From positions 7,456,001 through 7,520,000 of the forward strand of contig NZ_CP108569.1 of NCBI RefSeq assembly GCF_036010505.1: a DNA stretch of 64,000 bases, in the 5' to 3' direction. The translations under genes and the position numbers were made by a program. The stretch comes from Streptomyces sp. NBC_01197 (lineage in GTDB: Bacteria; Actinomycetota; Actinomycetes; Streptomycetales; Streptomycetaceae). Shown in pieces: positions 17,781-25,995 of the stretch (position 1 is the stretch's first letter; every line of letters begins with the position of its first letter). The notes beneath the pieces were generated by a model. That model did not search any database and was not told where the DNA came from. It worked only from the letters and a program-made list of their open reading frames with translations.

Positions 17781-18686
17781 TCAGATGAGGATTACGATCT
17801 TTCCCCGCACGTGCCCGCGCTCGGAGTGGGCGTGCGCCTGCGCGATCTCGTCCAGCCGGTAGGTCTGCTCGATCCGCGGGGTGTAGCGGCCCCGTTCGCC
17901 GAGGGCGCCCGCTTCGGCGAGGAACGTGGAGTCGTTGACCGCGTTGGCCATGTGCACGCCCAGGCGTTCCGCGTTCTGGTGGTCGGCGACCGTGACGACC
18001 CTGGCGGGGTCGCCGACGATTTTGATGAGGTCGGCGAGGGAGCCGGAGGCGGCCGCGTCGAGTACGAGGTCGACCCCGTTCGGGGCCAGGTCGGTGAGCC
18101 GCTTTGCGAGGCCCGCGCCGTAGGTGGTGGGAATGGCGCCGAGGGAGGTGAGGAAGGCGTGGTTGCGTTCGCCGGCGGTCCCGATGACCGTGGCCCCTTG
18201 GGCGACGGCGATCTCGACCGCGGCGCCACCGACCCCTCCAGCGGCGCCCTCGACGAGCAGGGTGCGCCCGGCCAGCGGGCCGAGAGCCTTCAGTCCGCTG
18301 AGCGCGGTCACGGACGCAAGGCCGGCCCCGGCCGCCTGCTCGTCGGTCCAGTTCGCGGGAGCCGGGGCCCAGGCCGAGAGCAAAGCCAGTTCCGCCGTCG
18401 CGCCCGTGACGCCACCCAGCCCGAAGAAGCGGTCCCCGAGGCTCACGCCGTCGACGCCCTCGCCGATCCGGTCCACCACACCGACGGCGTCGCGGCCGGG
18501 AATCGCGGGCAGGTCCACGGGGAGCACCTCGCGGACCGCGCCGCTGCGCACCTTCCAGTCAACGGGGTTCACACCGGCTGCCGCGACGCGGATGCGGATC
18601 TCGCCGGGGCCGGGAAGCGGGTCCGGGGTCTCCTCGACCGTGAGGGTCCCCGTACCGCCGTACTCGTGATAGCGGGCTGCTCGCAT
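17781..18686 (-). CDS. NADP-dependent quinone oxidoreductase (zinc-independent MDR)
   Basis: 301 residues. The N-terminal GroES-like fold (AAGVNPVDWKVRSG) is followed by the Rossmann motif EGAAGGVGGAAVEIAVAQGA. No zinc-binding cysteines are seen, which places it in the quinone oxidoreductase branch that uses NADPH to reduce quinones or enones. It is divergent from a MerR-type gene at 18800, with a repeated TGACGTTGAC between them, so induction by a reactive electrophile is likely. The MerR gene is truncated. Confidence 0.88.
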   Translation of the reverse strand: MRAARYHEYGGTGTLTVEETPDPLPGPGEIRIRVAAAGVNPVDWKVRSGAVREVLPVDLPAIPGRDAVGVVDRIGEGVDGVSLGDRFFGLGGVTGATAELALLSAWAPAPANWTDEQAAGAGLASVTALSGLKALGPLAGRTLLVEGAAGGVGGAAVEIAVAQGATVIGTAGERNHAFLTSLGAIPTTYGAGLAKRLTDLAPNGVDLVLDAAASGSLADLIKIVGDPARVVTVADHQNAERLGVHMANAVNDSTFLAEAGALGERGRYTPRIEQTYRLDEIAQAHAHSERGHVRGKIVILI

Positions 18687-18723
18687 GATGTCCTGCCTAT
18701 TGTCCGGTTGGCTCGGTATGCCT

Positions 18724-18755
18724 TGACGTTGACTAGGCTAAAACCTGACGTTGAC
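18724..18755. promoter_or_regulatory. direct repeat TGACGTTGAC x2 between oxidoreductase and merR
   Basis: Identical 10-mers at 18724-18733 and 18746-18755, 22 bp apart, in the divergent promoter region. MerR-family sites often contain CTTGAC-type elements over a long promoter spacer. Likely the control site for both genes. Confidence 0.5.
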
Positions 18756-18799
18756 GTGAGATGCAAGTCGGGCAGTCGGCCACGCGGAGCGGAGGGCTC

Positions 18800-18982
18800 G
18801 TGCGTATCGGTGGGGTGTCCCGGGAGGCCGGGGTAAGCGTGCGGGCCCTGCGGTTTTACGAGGAGCGGGATCTGCTGCCCTCCGAGCGGAGCCCCGGGGA
18901 GAGAGACCTAGACGCTGGTTCCTCTGGTTACTCCCTCTCCACCACGCTTGCCGGACCCGAACCATCCGGCAGTTCTGGCTAA
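18800..18982 (+). pseudogene. truncated MerR-family regulator
   Basis: From GTG 18800 the protein begins as a normal MerR helix-turn-helix (RIGGVSREAGVSVRALRFYEERDLLPSERS-like, read from residue 1), then after about 34 residues changes to unrelated sequence and stops at 18982. A MerR protein needs about 110-270 residues, so the second half of the DNA-binding domain and the effector region are missing. Its neighbour is the oxidoreductase it once controlled. Confidence 0.75.
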
Positions 18983-19343
18983 AAAATACTGTCTCCCCAA
19001 CCCCTCAGCTGCCAAGTCGGCCATCCTTTTCTGCTCGCACCCGTTTTGTACGAGCGACAGCTGGATGAGGCCGAACTGGCCCTCTTTGAGGTACGGCAGG
19101 TCGGAGTCGAGCCCCTTGCCTGCAGCCCGTCTGCGGCAGGGCCGCTGCTCGTGTACGTCGTGAGGGGACTGGACCCTGGTACGTGGCGCGGCGCAGGCGC
19201 CGGGTTCGTGCGGATCGCGAATCTTCGGTCAGGTCTCCAGTCGCGTTCTCAGGCATGGAGCAACGGCAACACAGCTGACTGCGTCGCCGATCGCCACTCG
19301 GTTCGCACAGAAGGATGGTTTACCGCTGCGGCCGGCCTCTGTC
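18983..19343. other. non-coding or decayed region
   Basis: No convincing gene. It lies between two gene fragments (MerR upstream, terpene cyclase downstream), so it is probably a deletion scar. Confidence 0.35.
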
Positions 19344-19961
19344 GTGCCTGGACAGAGTGTGCTGGGGCGAGCGGTAAGTGCCGTGATGCGGCGGAGCGGA
19401 GGGTGGGATGCGAAGCGGATGCCACGCCTTGCCGTGGTGGAGCGGTCTCTGCCCACGGCGGTCGATCTCGACGGGCTACGGCACGCGGCTGCCGACGTCG
19501 TCGCTTGGGTCAACGACCTGCGGTCCGCGCCACGCGAAGTGGATGAGGGCACCGACAACCTCGTCGGCGTGCTCGCCCGCCACCACGGTTGGAGCCTGTC
19601 CCAGGCCGCGGCCCGCGCTCATGGAATGCTCGCTGACCGCATGGACGACTTCGACCGGGCCGCACACGGCAACCGTGCCGCTCCCGTCCGCCAGGTGCGG
19701 GACGGCTCGCTCGCCTGGCAACGGGAGACTCACCGCAACAGGGCAGGAGGCGGCTTCACCGCCGACGATCACGAATGGGGCCTGCCGGCCCTCGCGCAGT
19801 ACCTGGCAGTCGCCGTGGATGCGGCCCGGGCATGGGACGACCGGTGTGGCAGCCGTGTGCTGGAATCCTCTCTGCTCCTGGCCCTCCTGCGCGAACAAGG
19901 CATCGAGCCCGGTGAGCAACCGCCTCGCTCGCTTCCTGCGGCGGCGCCGCCCGGGCGCTAG
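19344..19961 (+). pseudogene. C-terminal fragment of a class I terpene cyclase
   Basis: The frame encodes 205 residues whose middle reads GGWDAKRMPRLAVVE and then AAADVVAWVNDLRSAPREVD. NDLRSAPRE matches the NSE metal-binding triad (N-D-x-x-S-x-x-x-E) exactly, and GTDNLVGVLARHHGWSLSQA follows as in bacterial sesquiterpene cyclases. The first half, including the Asp-rich DDxxD motif, is absent upstream in every frame I inspected. The enzyme cannot be active. The C-terminal tail continues to LLALLREQGIEPG. Confidence 0.7.
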
Positions 19962-20212
19962 CAGCGTGGACGCCATGCTGATCGACGCCTGCCTCGACCC
20001 TGCGGGCATGGCGCGCCATCCGAGTGAGCTCTCACCGGGCAGCGGATAGCCGACATGCCTGACGGGCATCGTCGGACCACCATCATGCGCACATTTTCGG
20101 AGCCCCGGTCGCTGCCGCGGTGGCCGGGGCCCTGCCGCCCGCGCCAGGGGGATTTGGCCACCGAAAGCCCCGGACCTGTGGCCCCCGCACCTCACGTAGC
20201 CGTTCCTGGCCC

Positions 20213-20638
20213 TCAGCGCGCCGCGCCCGCGGTGTCCTCCGCGGCGCGGGCGCGGCTCTTCCTGATTTCGTCGTGATGGTCGGCGGCCCAGCCGATCAGC
20301 TCCATGACGATCTCGTGCAGGCCGCGGCCGAGCGGGGCGAGCGCGTACTCCACGCGGGGCGGCACCTCGGCGTAGGCGGTGCGCGTGATCAGGCCGTCTT
20401 CTTGGAGCTGACGCAGGGTGTGGGTGAGCATGCGCTGGGAGATGCCGGGGATCTGGTGCTGCAGGGCGGTGTAGCGCAGGGGGCCGTCCTGGAGGACGGC
20501 GATGATCAGCATGCTCCACTTGTCGCCGACCCGGTCCAGGATCTGCCGGATGAAGGCCATGTGGTCGGCGGGGATGCTCGCGCACGGCCCGATCGCCGCT
20601 GCCATGTCCATACCAGTGCTGTCCTGCATGGCGTCCAT
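20213..20638 (-). CDS. HxlR-family regulator
   Basis: 141 residues. The winged helix is complete: DRVGDKWSMLIIAVLQDGPLRY, then GISQRMLTHTLRQLQEDGL and AEVPPRVEYALAPLG. A cysteine at residue 19 (GPCASIPADH) sits at the start of the domain, as in the redox-sensing HxlR proteins YodB and QorR. It is divergent from an azoreductase-type gene, and an 8-bp dyad lies between them. In Bacillus subtilis YodB represses azoR1, so thiol-based control of the neighbouring reductase is a good inference. Confidence 0.88.
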   Translation of the reverse strand: MDAMQDSTGMDMAAAIGPCASIPADHMAFIRQILDRVGDKWSMLIIAVLQDGPLRYTALQHQIPGISQRMLTHTLRQLQEDGLITRTAYAEVPPRVEYALAPLGRGLHEIVMELIGWAADHHDEIRKSRARAAEDTAGAAR

Positions 20639-20670
20639 TCCTCTCCGTCGCGCACACCGATGTGCCTTTT

Positions 20671-20705
20671 GTAACGCCTTCCATACTGGCGCATCATGGC
20701 GTTAC
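20671..20705. promoter_or_regulatory. HxlR operator dyad
   Basis: GTAACGCC at 20671-20678 and its exact complement GGCGTTAC at 20698-20705, with 19 bases between. It stands 33 bases from the HxlR start in the divergent control region. Confidence 0.6.
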
Positions 20706-20927
20706 GAACAAATAAGAGGAATTTGAGGTCAGGCCACGAAGGTAGAGATCTGGGCCGAGATTGTCTGCCTCTGTTGCGGGCTCGGCAGCCACCGCGCGGA
20801 CGGGGCCGTGGGGCGGTTCGAGCGCAGCGACCAGGTCGGGGTGTGCCACCGCTCCTTCCGCTGCGCTGTCCCGGCCTGTCCCTGACCCGTCACCCCATCC
20901 CCATCTCTGTGAAAGGCACCAACCACC

Positions 20928-21572
20928 ATGTCGTACCTGCTGCACATCGACTCTTCCTCGCTCGGCGAGGTATCCGTTTCCCGTCAGGTTGCCCAGTCGT
21001 TCCGTGACCAGTGGCAGGGCCCGGTCGTCCATCGCGACCTCGCCGCCTCGCCGGTGCCGCACCTGAGCGCCGCGGGCATCACGGCCCGCGTCACCGACCC
21101 GGCCCAGCACACGCCCGAGCAGGCCAAGGCCGCCGCGCTTCAGGACGAGCTGATCGAGGAGTTCCTGGGCGCCGGCGCGTACCTGTTCACGGTGCCGATG
21201 TACAACCTCTCGATGCCGTCGGTGTTCAAGGCATGGCTGGACCAGATCATCGTCACGGACCGCACCTTGATCTTCAACGGCCCCTCCCCGGTCGCGGGCC
21301 GTCCGGCCGTGCTGATCTCCGCCCGGGGCGGCGGCTACGGCCCCGGCACCCCCAACGAGGGCCTCGACTACGTGGTGCCCACCCTTGAGGCCGTACTGGG
21401 CCACGACAACCTCCTCGGCCTGGACGTCACCACCGTGATACCCGAGCTGACCATGGCCCCCGTGGCTCCCGCCCTGGCCCCGCTACTTCCTCTGCACGAG
21501 GCGTCCATGACGGCCGCCCACGACAAGGCTCGCACGCTCGCCACGACCTTCGGCACGCCGCGTGCCGCCTGA
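20928..21572 (+). CDS. FMN-dependent NADH azoreductase (AzoR-type)
   Basis: 214 residues. Flavodoxin-like fold: LLHIDSSSLGEVSVSRQVAQ holds the FMN phosphate loop, and VPMYNLSMPSVFKAWLDQII is the typical FMN/dimer segment. ISARGGGYGPGTPNEGLDY follows as the second flavin motif. These enzymes reduce quinones and azo compounds by two-electron transfer. It is controlled in all likelihood by the divergent HxlR protein. Confidence 0.9.
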   Translation: MSYLLHIDSSSLGEVSVSRQVAQSFRDQWQGPVVHRDLAASPVPHLSAAGITARVTDPAQHTPEQAKAAALQDELIEEFLGAGAYLFTVPMYNLSMPSVFKAWLDQIIVTDRTLIFNGPSPVAGRPAVLISARGGGYGPGTPNEGLDYVVPTLEAVLGHDNLLGLDVTTVIPELTMAPVAPALAPLLPLHEASMTAAHDKARTLATTFGTPRAA

Positions 21573-21596
21573 CGCATCTCTCCCGATGATCCCCCG

Positions 21597-22001
21597 TCCA
21601 ACCTGCTTGTTCTCGGCGGCAGCGGCCGCACCGGAATCCACGCACTGCGGGAGGCCACCCCCGCGGCCACCGCGTCCGTGCCTCGTGCCCGCCCAGAGGC
21701 GGTCCAGGCTCCGGCCGACGTCGAACTGATCAAGGGCAAGCCTGCGAACATCGACGACCTCCGCATGGCCCCGGAAGGCACCGACGCTGCGATCAGCGTG
21801 CTCAACAACGCCCGTGCCTCCGACAACCCCTGGGGCAGGCCGATCACCACGGCGGAGTCGACCAGACCGTCCACGCCGCCGGCGCCCAGCTCGTCACCAC
21901 CGGCCGCCGACGCTACCTCCGCCTCGCCCGGACCTGGCCCCGGACCGACATGATCACCGCAGCGATCGCCCGCCTGGATGCGCTCTTGAACCCTGGCTGA
22001 C
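21597..22001 (+). pseudogene. NmrA-like NAD(P)-binding protein remnant
   Basis: Starts LLVLGGSGRTGIHALREA (Rossmann loop) without a start codon, then continues to VELIKGKPANIDDLRMAPEGTDAAISVLNNARASDNPWG, which is typical of atypical SDR/NmrA proteins. The usual arginine-rich beta-2 segment has been lost, and after 21850 the frame degenerates. A last in-frame piece MITAAIARLDALLNPG ends at 22001. Non-functional. Confidence 0.65.
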
Positions 22002-22144
22002 CAGCAGCGATCCCATCCCGACGAACAGCATCACGTCGACCGGAGCCGTGGACCCGGCGCCCGCCCGACGCGACAGCGGGCCCTCACCCTGCAGAACAGC
22101 AGCCCAACAACCCCAAACTGACCACCAGTTCAACTGAAGAGCCG

Positions 22145-22369
22145 TCACGAAAGGTCGAGGCTGGACGAGTAGACCACGACCTGGGAATTGTCGATCCGCC
22201 CGGCCGTTCCGGTGTACGGCGCTGGGCCCCCGACAGTGTGGTTGCCCATCTTCACGTCGCCGGTCTCGTCGGCAACCAGGACCGCAGCATCGTCATGCAG
22301 GGCTTCGACGACGTATTCACGTACGTCAATCACGGACGCTATCGGCGTCCTGCGACAGGTGGACGACAC
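22145..22369 (-). pseudogene. IS701-type transposase fragment
   Basis: The readable core is VREYVVEALHDDAAVLVADE then TGDVKMGNHTVGG and YTGTAGRIDNSQVVVYSS. This matches the region around the first catalytic Asp of IS701 transposases (VLVVDETGDVKKG pattern). Both ends are missing. Confidence 0.75.
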
Positions 22370-22529
22370 CGGGGAAGTGTCCGGCCCGGCGCCCGGGGGC
22401 TCGGTGCACGACCAGCAGCACGGTGTCGCCGTCAGCGACGCTTGGGTGGGCCTGTTCGGGGGGCGAGGTGGCCAGGATTGTGGCGGGAGAGGAACATCGC
22501 GTGCCTTCTGTGCAGGTGGAGCAAGACGT

Positions 22530-22710
22530 TCAGGGCCGGGTGACGTTCAGGGCTGTGTCGGCGGCGGCCCCGAAGCCGTCATCGATGGCGATGACCCTTT
22601 CGTCCGGTCGCGTCCAGGAGGGAAGCGGCGGTCGCCGCGCGCATCCCGCCGGCGCAGTGCACCCACACCGTGCCGTCCGGCACCTCGGGGAACTCACTCG
22701 CCGAACCGTA
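22530..22710 (-). pseudogene. rhodanese-domain fragment with frameshift
   Basis: The minus strand reads PDGTVWVHCAGGMRAATAAS followed by LLDATGRK, then after a one-base shift VIAIDDGFGAAADTALNV and a stop at 22530. HCAGGMR is the rhodanese active-site loop with its cysteine. The N-terminal part is missing. Confidence 0.6.
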
Positions 22711-22799
22711 TCCCAGAAGTATGGGATGGCCCCACGGCTGCCCCGATCTCTACCCTCAGTCCGGAAAACCGAAGGCAAAGGCACAGGAGGTATCGCGGC

Positions 22800-23204
22800 A
22801 TGTCCCCGTCCATGCTCACCGTCGGGCTCGATCCCGCGCTGGTGGACGACGCGCCCTCGTCACGGGCAGCGTTCCCTGAGATCGACGCCGAAGCGGTACG
22901 GGCCGGCGTGGCCGCCGGGCGGGCCCGGCTGGAGGAGCTCGGCTTCACTGTCGACGTCTGCCTGCTCGACTACGGCCGCACGGCCGAAGCGGTCTACCGC
23001 GCCGCGCTGTCCGGGAAGGACTACGACATCGTGGTGATCGGCGCCGGTGTCCGGCTGGACCCGGCACTGACCCCGCTCTTCGAGGTCTTGGTCGACACCA
23101 CCCACGAACTGGCACCCGGTGCGAAGCTCTGTTTCAACGTGAGCCCGTCGACAACCGTGGAGGCCGTCCAGCGGTCGTGGCCCGAACGCAAGCCACTAAC
23201 CTAG
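22800..23204 (+). CDS. hypothetical protein
   Basis: 134 residues from ATG 22800; AGGAGG at 22785-22790 gives a strong ribosome site. The protein has an alpha/beta pattern: TVGLDPALVDD, AGVAAGRARLEELGFTVDVC, KDYDIVVIGAGVRLDP and LFEVLVDTTHELAPGAKLCF. I do not recognise a characterised family. Its TAG stop is exactly where the IS630 element begins; the TA target and following G regenerate a stop, so the product is probably unchanged by the insertion. Confidence 0.65.
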   Translation: MSPSMLTVGLDPALVDDAPSSRAAFPEIDAEAVRAGVAAGRARLEELGFTVDVCLLDYGRTAEAVYRAALSGKDYDIVVIGAGVRLDPALTPLFEVLVDTTHELAPGAKLCFNVSPSTTVEAVQRSWPERKPLT

Positions 23205-24328
23205 TGTCCTGCGCCAGAGATCCGTTGGCAGAAGCGGGCGAGCGAGTCGAGGATCTCTTCGGCTGTTTTGGTCCAGGTGAACGGGGTCGGGCTTTCGTTC
23301 CACTGCTTGACCCATGCACGGATGTCCGCCTCCAGGGAGCGCACGCTTTTGTGGGCGCCACGACGGATCTTCTGGTCTGCGAGGAAGCCGAACCACCGCT
23401 CCACCTGGTTGATCCAGGAGGAGCCGGTGGGCGTGAAGTGCAGGTGGAACCGGGGGTGTTTGGCCAGCCATGCCCTGATCGCCGGTGTCTTGTGGGTGCC
23501 GTAGTTGTCCACGATGAGGTGGACCTGGAGGTGCCCGGGGACCTCTTTCTCGATCTTGACGAGGAACTTCTTGAACTCCGCTGCCCGGTGCCGACGATGA
23601 AGGCTGGTGATGACTTCACCGGTGGCGACGTCGAAAGCCGCGAACAAGGTGGTCAGGCCGTTGCGAACATAGTCATGGGTGCGGCGCTCGGGCATGCCCG
23701 GCATCATCGGCAGCACCGGCTGAGAGCGGTCCAGGGCCTGAATCTGGGACTTCTCGTCCACCGAAAGCACCACCGCGCCCTCGGGCGGGTTGAAGTACAG
23801 CCCCACCACGTCGTAGACCTTCTCCACGAACAACGGATCCGTCGAGAGCTTGAAAGTGTCGCTCAGGTGCGGCTTGAGCTGGAACTTCCGCCAGATCCGG
23901 CCCACGGTCGACTTCGACAGCCCACTGCGGTCGGCCATCGAGGCACGCGACCAGTGAGTGGCATTCTTCGGGATCTCCTCCAACGTGCTGACCACGACTG
24001 CCTCTACCTGATCGACACTGATACTGGGCGGCCGGCCCGGCCGCGGCTCGTCCACCAACCCGTCCAGCCGGCCGGCCAGGAACCGGCGACGCCACTTGCG
24101 GACCGTGTCCGCCGCGATCCGTAACTCCCGTGCCACCACGACAATCGGCGGAACATCGGCGCCGACACATGCCAGCACGATGCGGGCCCGCAGGGCCACC
24201 GCCTGGGCAGACGACGCCCGCCGGGCCCAACGCTCCAACACCACACGCTCATCGGCGGACAACAACAACGGTTCCAACTTCGGGCCACGACGTGGCACCG
24301 GCACAGCCCCAGAGGCACTCATACACAA
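23201..24328 (-). CDS. IS630-family transposase
   Basis: 375 residues. The N-terminal helix-turn-helix region contains ELRIAADTVRKWRRRF and a second one KSTVGRIWRKFQLKPH. The DDE domain shows LSVDEKSQIQALDRSQPVLP (first Asp), HLIVDNYGTHKTPAIRAWL (second Asp) and TGSSWINQVERWFGFLADQ (Glu). All catalytic residues are present, so the element may still move. The stop codon overlaps the terminal repeat and the target TA. Confidence 0.95.
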   Translation of the reverse strand: MCMSASGAVPVPRRGPKLEPLLLSADERVVLERWARRASSAQAVALRARIVLACVGADVPPIVVVARELRIAADTVRKWRRRFLAGRLDGLVDEPRPGRPPSISVDQVEAVVVSTLEEIPKNATHWSRASMADRSGLSKSTVGRIWRKFQLKPHLSDTFKLSTDPLFVEKVYDVVGLYFNPPEGAVVLSVDEKSQIQALDRSQPVLPMMPGMPERRTHDYVRNGLTTLFAAFDVATGEVITSLHRRHRAAEFKKFLVKIEKEVPGHLQVHLIVDNYGTHKTPAIRAWLAKHPRFHLHFTPTGSSWINQVERWFGFLADQKIRRGAHKSVRSLEADIRAWVKQWNESPTPFTWTKTAEEILDSLARFCQRISGAGH

Positions 24329-24357
24329 ACTAACGACGGATCTCAGGCGCAGGACAC
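23204..24357. mobile_element. intact IS630-family insertion sequence
   Basis: Ends are nearly perfect inverted repeats: CTAGTGTCCTGCGCCAGAG at 23201 and its complement with one mismatch ending at 24360. A TA dinucleotide flanks each side (23202-23203 and 24358-24359), which is the target duplication of the IS630/Tc1 group. It carries one complete transposase gene. Confidence 0.92.
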
Positions 24358-24507
24358 TAGTACTTCATCCGGACCAGCGGCTGCCTACCCCGCCAACCTC
24401 CTGCTGACACCGTGGGTACAATCCGCGCGGTTCGTTGGAACGCACACAACCAGCAGAGCCCGGTAGCGACGGCAGGCGCGGGCACAACAAAAGAAAGGTG
24501 CAAACGC

Positions 24508-25209
24508 ATGGGTGCCAGTGGCGTCATAGACGAGACCGAGACGGGAGGGGCCGACCCGGCAGAGCCGTCGGTTCCCGCGGCGGACAGGATCGAGGGGGGC
24601 ATCTCGGCGGAGCGCCTGGTGCTCTTCACCGACGCGGTGACCGCGATCTCCATCACCCTGCTGATCCTGCCGCTGGTGGACCTCGTCCCGGAAACCGCCT
24701 CCGCCCACGAGGGCGCCAGCAAGGTGATCACCGGTCACCTCGACCAGATCTGGAGCTTCCTGCTCAGCTTCGCGGTCATCGCGAACATCTGGCGGGAGCA
24801 CCACCGGACCTTCTCATCGGTCACGAGGCTCACCCGCCCCCTGACGGTCTGGAACATGGGGTGGCTGCTCTCCGTCGTCGTGCTTCCTCTGCCGACGGAG
24901 ATGATCGGCACCTTCGGCCGCGACCGATTCGTGGCGGCGTTCTACTACTCGACCCTCCTGGCCGGCATGGTCTGCCGGTTCGCGATGCTGAGGATCCTGA
25001 AAACCACCCCGGCACTCCTTGAGGAAGACAGCCGGACCGCCCGTCAGAGAACCCAGGACCTGTACACCGAGAGCTACCTCAACGTCCTCGCCCTGGCCAT
25101 CGCCTTCGCCCTCGCGCTCGCCGTACCCGTCCTGCAGTACTACAGCCTGCTCCTGCTCGCCGTCCTGCCGAGGCTGGGGCGTCTGCGACGCCCGCACACC
25201 ACCGGCTGA
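24508..25209 (+). CDS. TMEM175-family (DUF1211) membrane protein, potential K+ channel
   Basis: 233 residues from ATG 24508 with GAAAGG upstream. After a 35-residue hydrophilic start comes ERLVLFTDAVTAISITLLIL, the R-x3-F-S/T-D signature of TMEM175. Five further hydrophobic segments follow: around FLLSFAVIANIW, the WNMGWLLSVVVLPL helix, FYYSTLLAGMVCRF, and two near the end. Bacterial members form potassium channels. It lies just beyond the IS630 element and ends before a strong hairpin. Confidence 0.85.
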   Translation: MGASGVIDETETGGADPAEPSVPAADRIEGGISAERLVLFTDAVTAISITLLILPLVDLVPETASAHEGASKVITGHLDQIWSFLLSFAVIANIWREHHRTFSSVTRLTRPLTVWNMGWLLSVVVLPLPTEMIGTFGRDRFVAAFYYSTLLAGMVCRFAMLRILKTTPALLEEDSRTARQRTQDLYTESYLNVLALAIAFALALAVPVLQYYSLLLLAVLPRLGRLRRPHTTG

Positions 25210-25293
25210 CCACGGCCTGCGCCCGGATACCCGCCTGCGCCCCGGGGACAGCCGTTGAGCAGCTTGCGGGACGCGGCGGGTCCGAAGACACTC

Positions 25294-25331
25294 GGTGAGG
25301 CCGGGCAGGACACCACCTGCCCGGCCTCACC
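25294..25331 (+). terminator. 16-bp perfect hairpin after the TMEM175 gene
   Basis: GGTGAGGCCGGGCAGG, 6-base loop, exact complement. It lies 85 bases beyond the stop. Confidence 0.8.
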
Positions 25332-25995
25332 GCTACCCGCACGCCGCGCCCTGGTTTGCCGGTGAGGGTGTGTCAGCGGTAATGGGCTAGTCCGTCGCCG
25401 CGTTGCCGGACGACGAGCGAGAGGGCGATGCGGGCATAGCGCCCGGCGGTGTACAGGGCCGGCCCGAACCGAACCGGCGGGAGCAGCCGAGCCGTCCGAC
25501 GCCCCGGCCGAGAAGCTGGTGGGCCGTGTTCCATCGCCCGCAAGGTGACTTGCCCGCGGACATCACCGACCCCGCAAGCGGCGAACCCCGGCCGGCGACC
25601 GTACGTCACCTCTGCGGTGATTTCGGGGGCACGACCTGCTCCGGGTACAGCATCGTGCGGAGCGCCCCCAGTTCCGGAAGTGCCGGGGGCGGGGCGAGAG
25701 CTGCTGGAGGGTGTGTTGGGCACGAGGGGGAGCGGGAGACGTGGAAGGCTGAGGAGTTCGATTCCTCTCACGAGGGAGCAGTCGGCGTGCTCCCACGACG
25801 CCGGCAATACGGGACTCGGCTACCCGGCAGGCAGAGCATGCAGGGAACGTTCAAGATCACGCCATCTACCTGCAGTCGGGCCATTCGTCGGTTCCCTGCG
25901 CTGCTGTGCGGCCCGGCGACAGGGACAGGTATGCAGGGGGCGTCTGCCTGCCGCGTCGGCCGCTGCTGAGTCCGGCACGCGCTGTCAGGGCTGGT
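25332..25995. other. region without a recognised gene
   Basis: A minus-strand open frame ending at 25373 finishes YTAGRYARIALSLVVRQRGD, which looks like the end of a protein, but I know no family for it and the frame upstream is low-complexity. Probably a decayed gene end. Confidence 0.3.

Noticed and set aside
25740..25790. tRNA-like T arm (GAGGA GTTCGAT TCCTC)
   Set aside because: The loop is shifted by one base from the tRNA consensus, and no acceptor stem, anticodon arm or D arm could be built around it.
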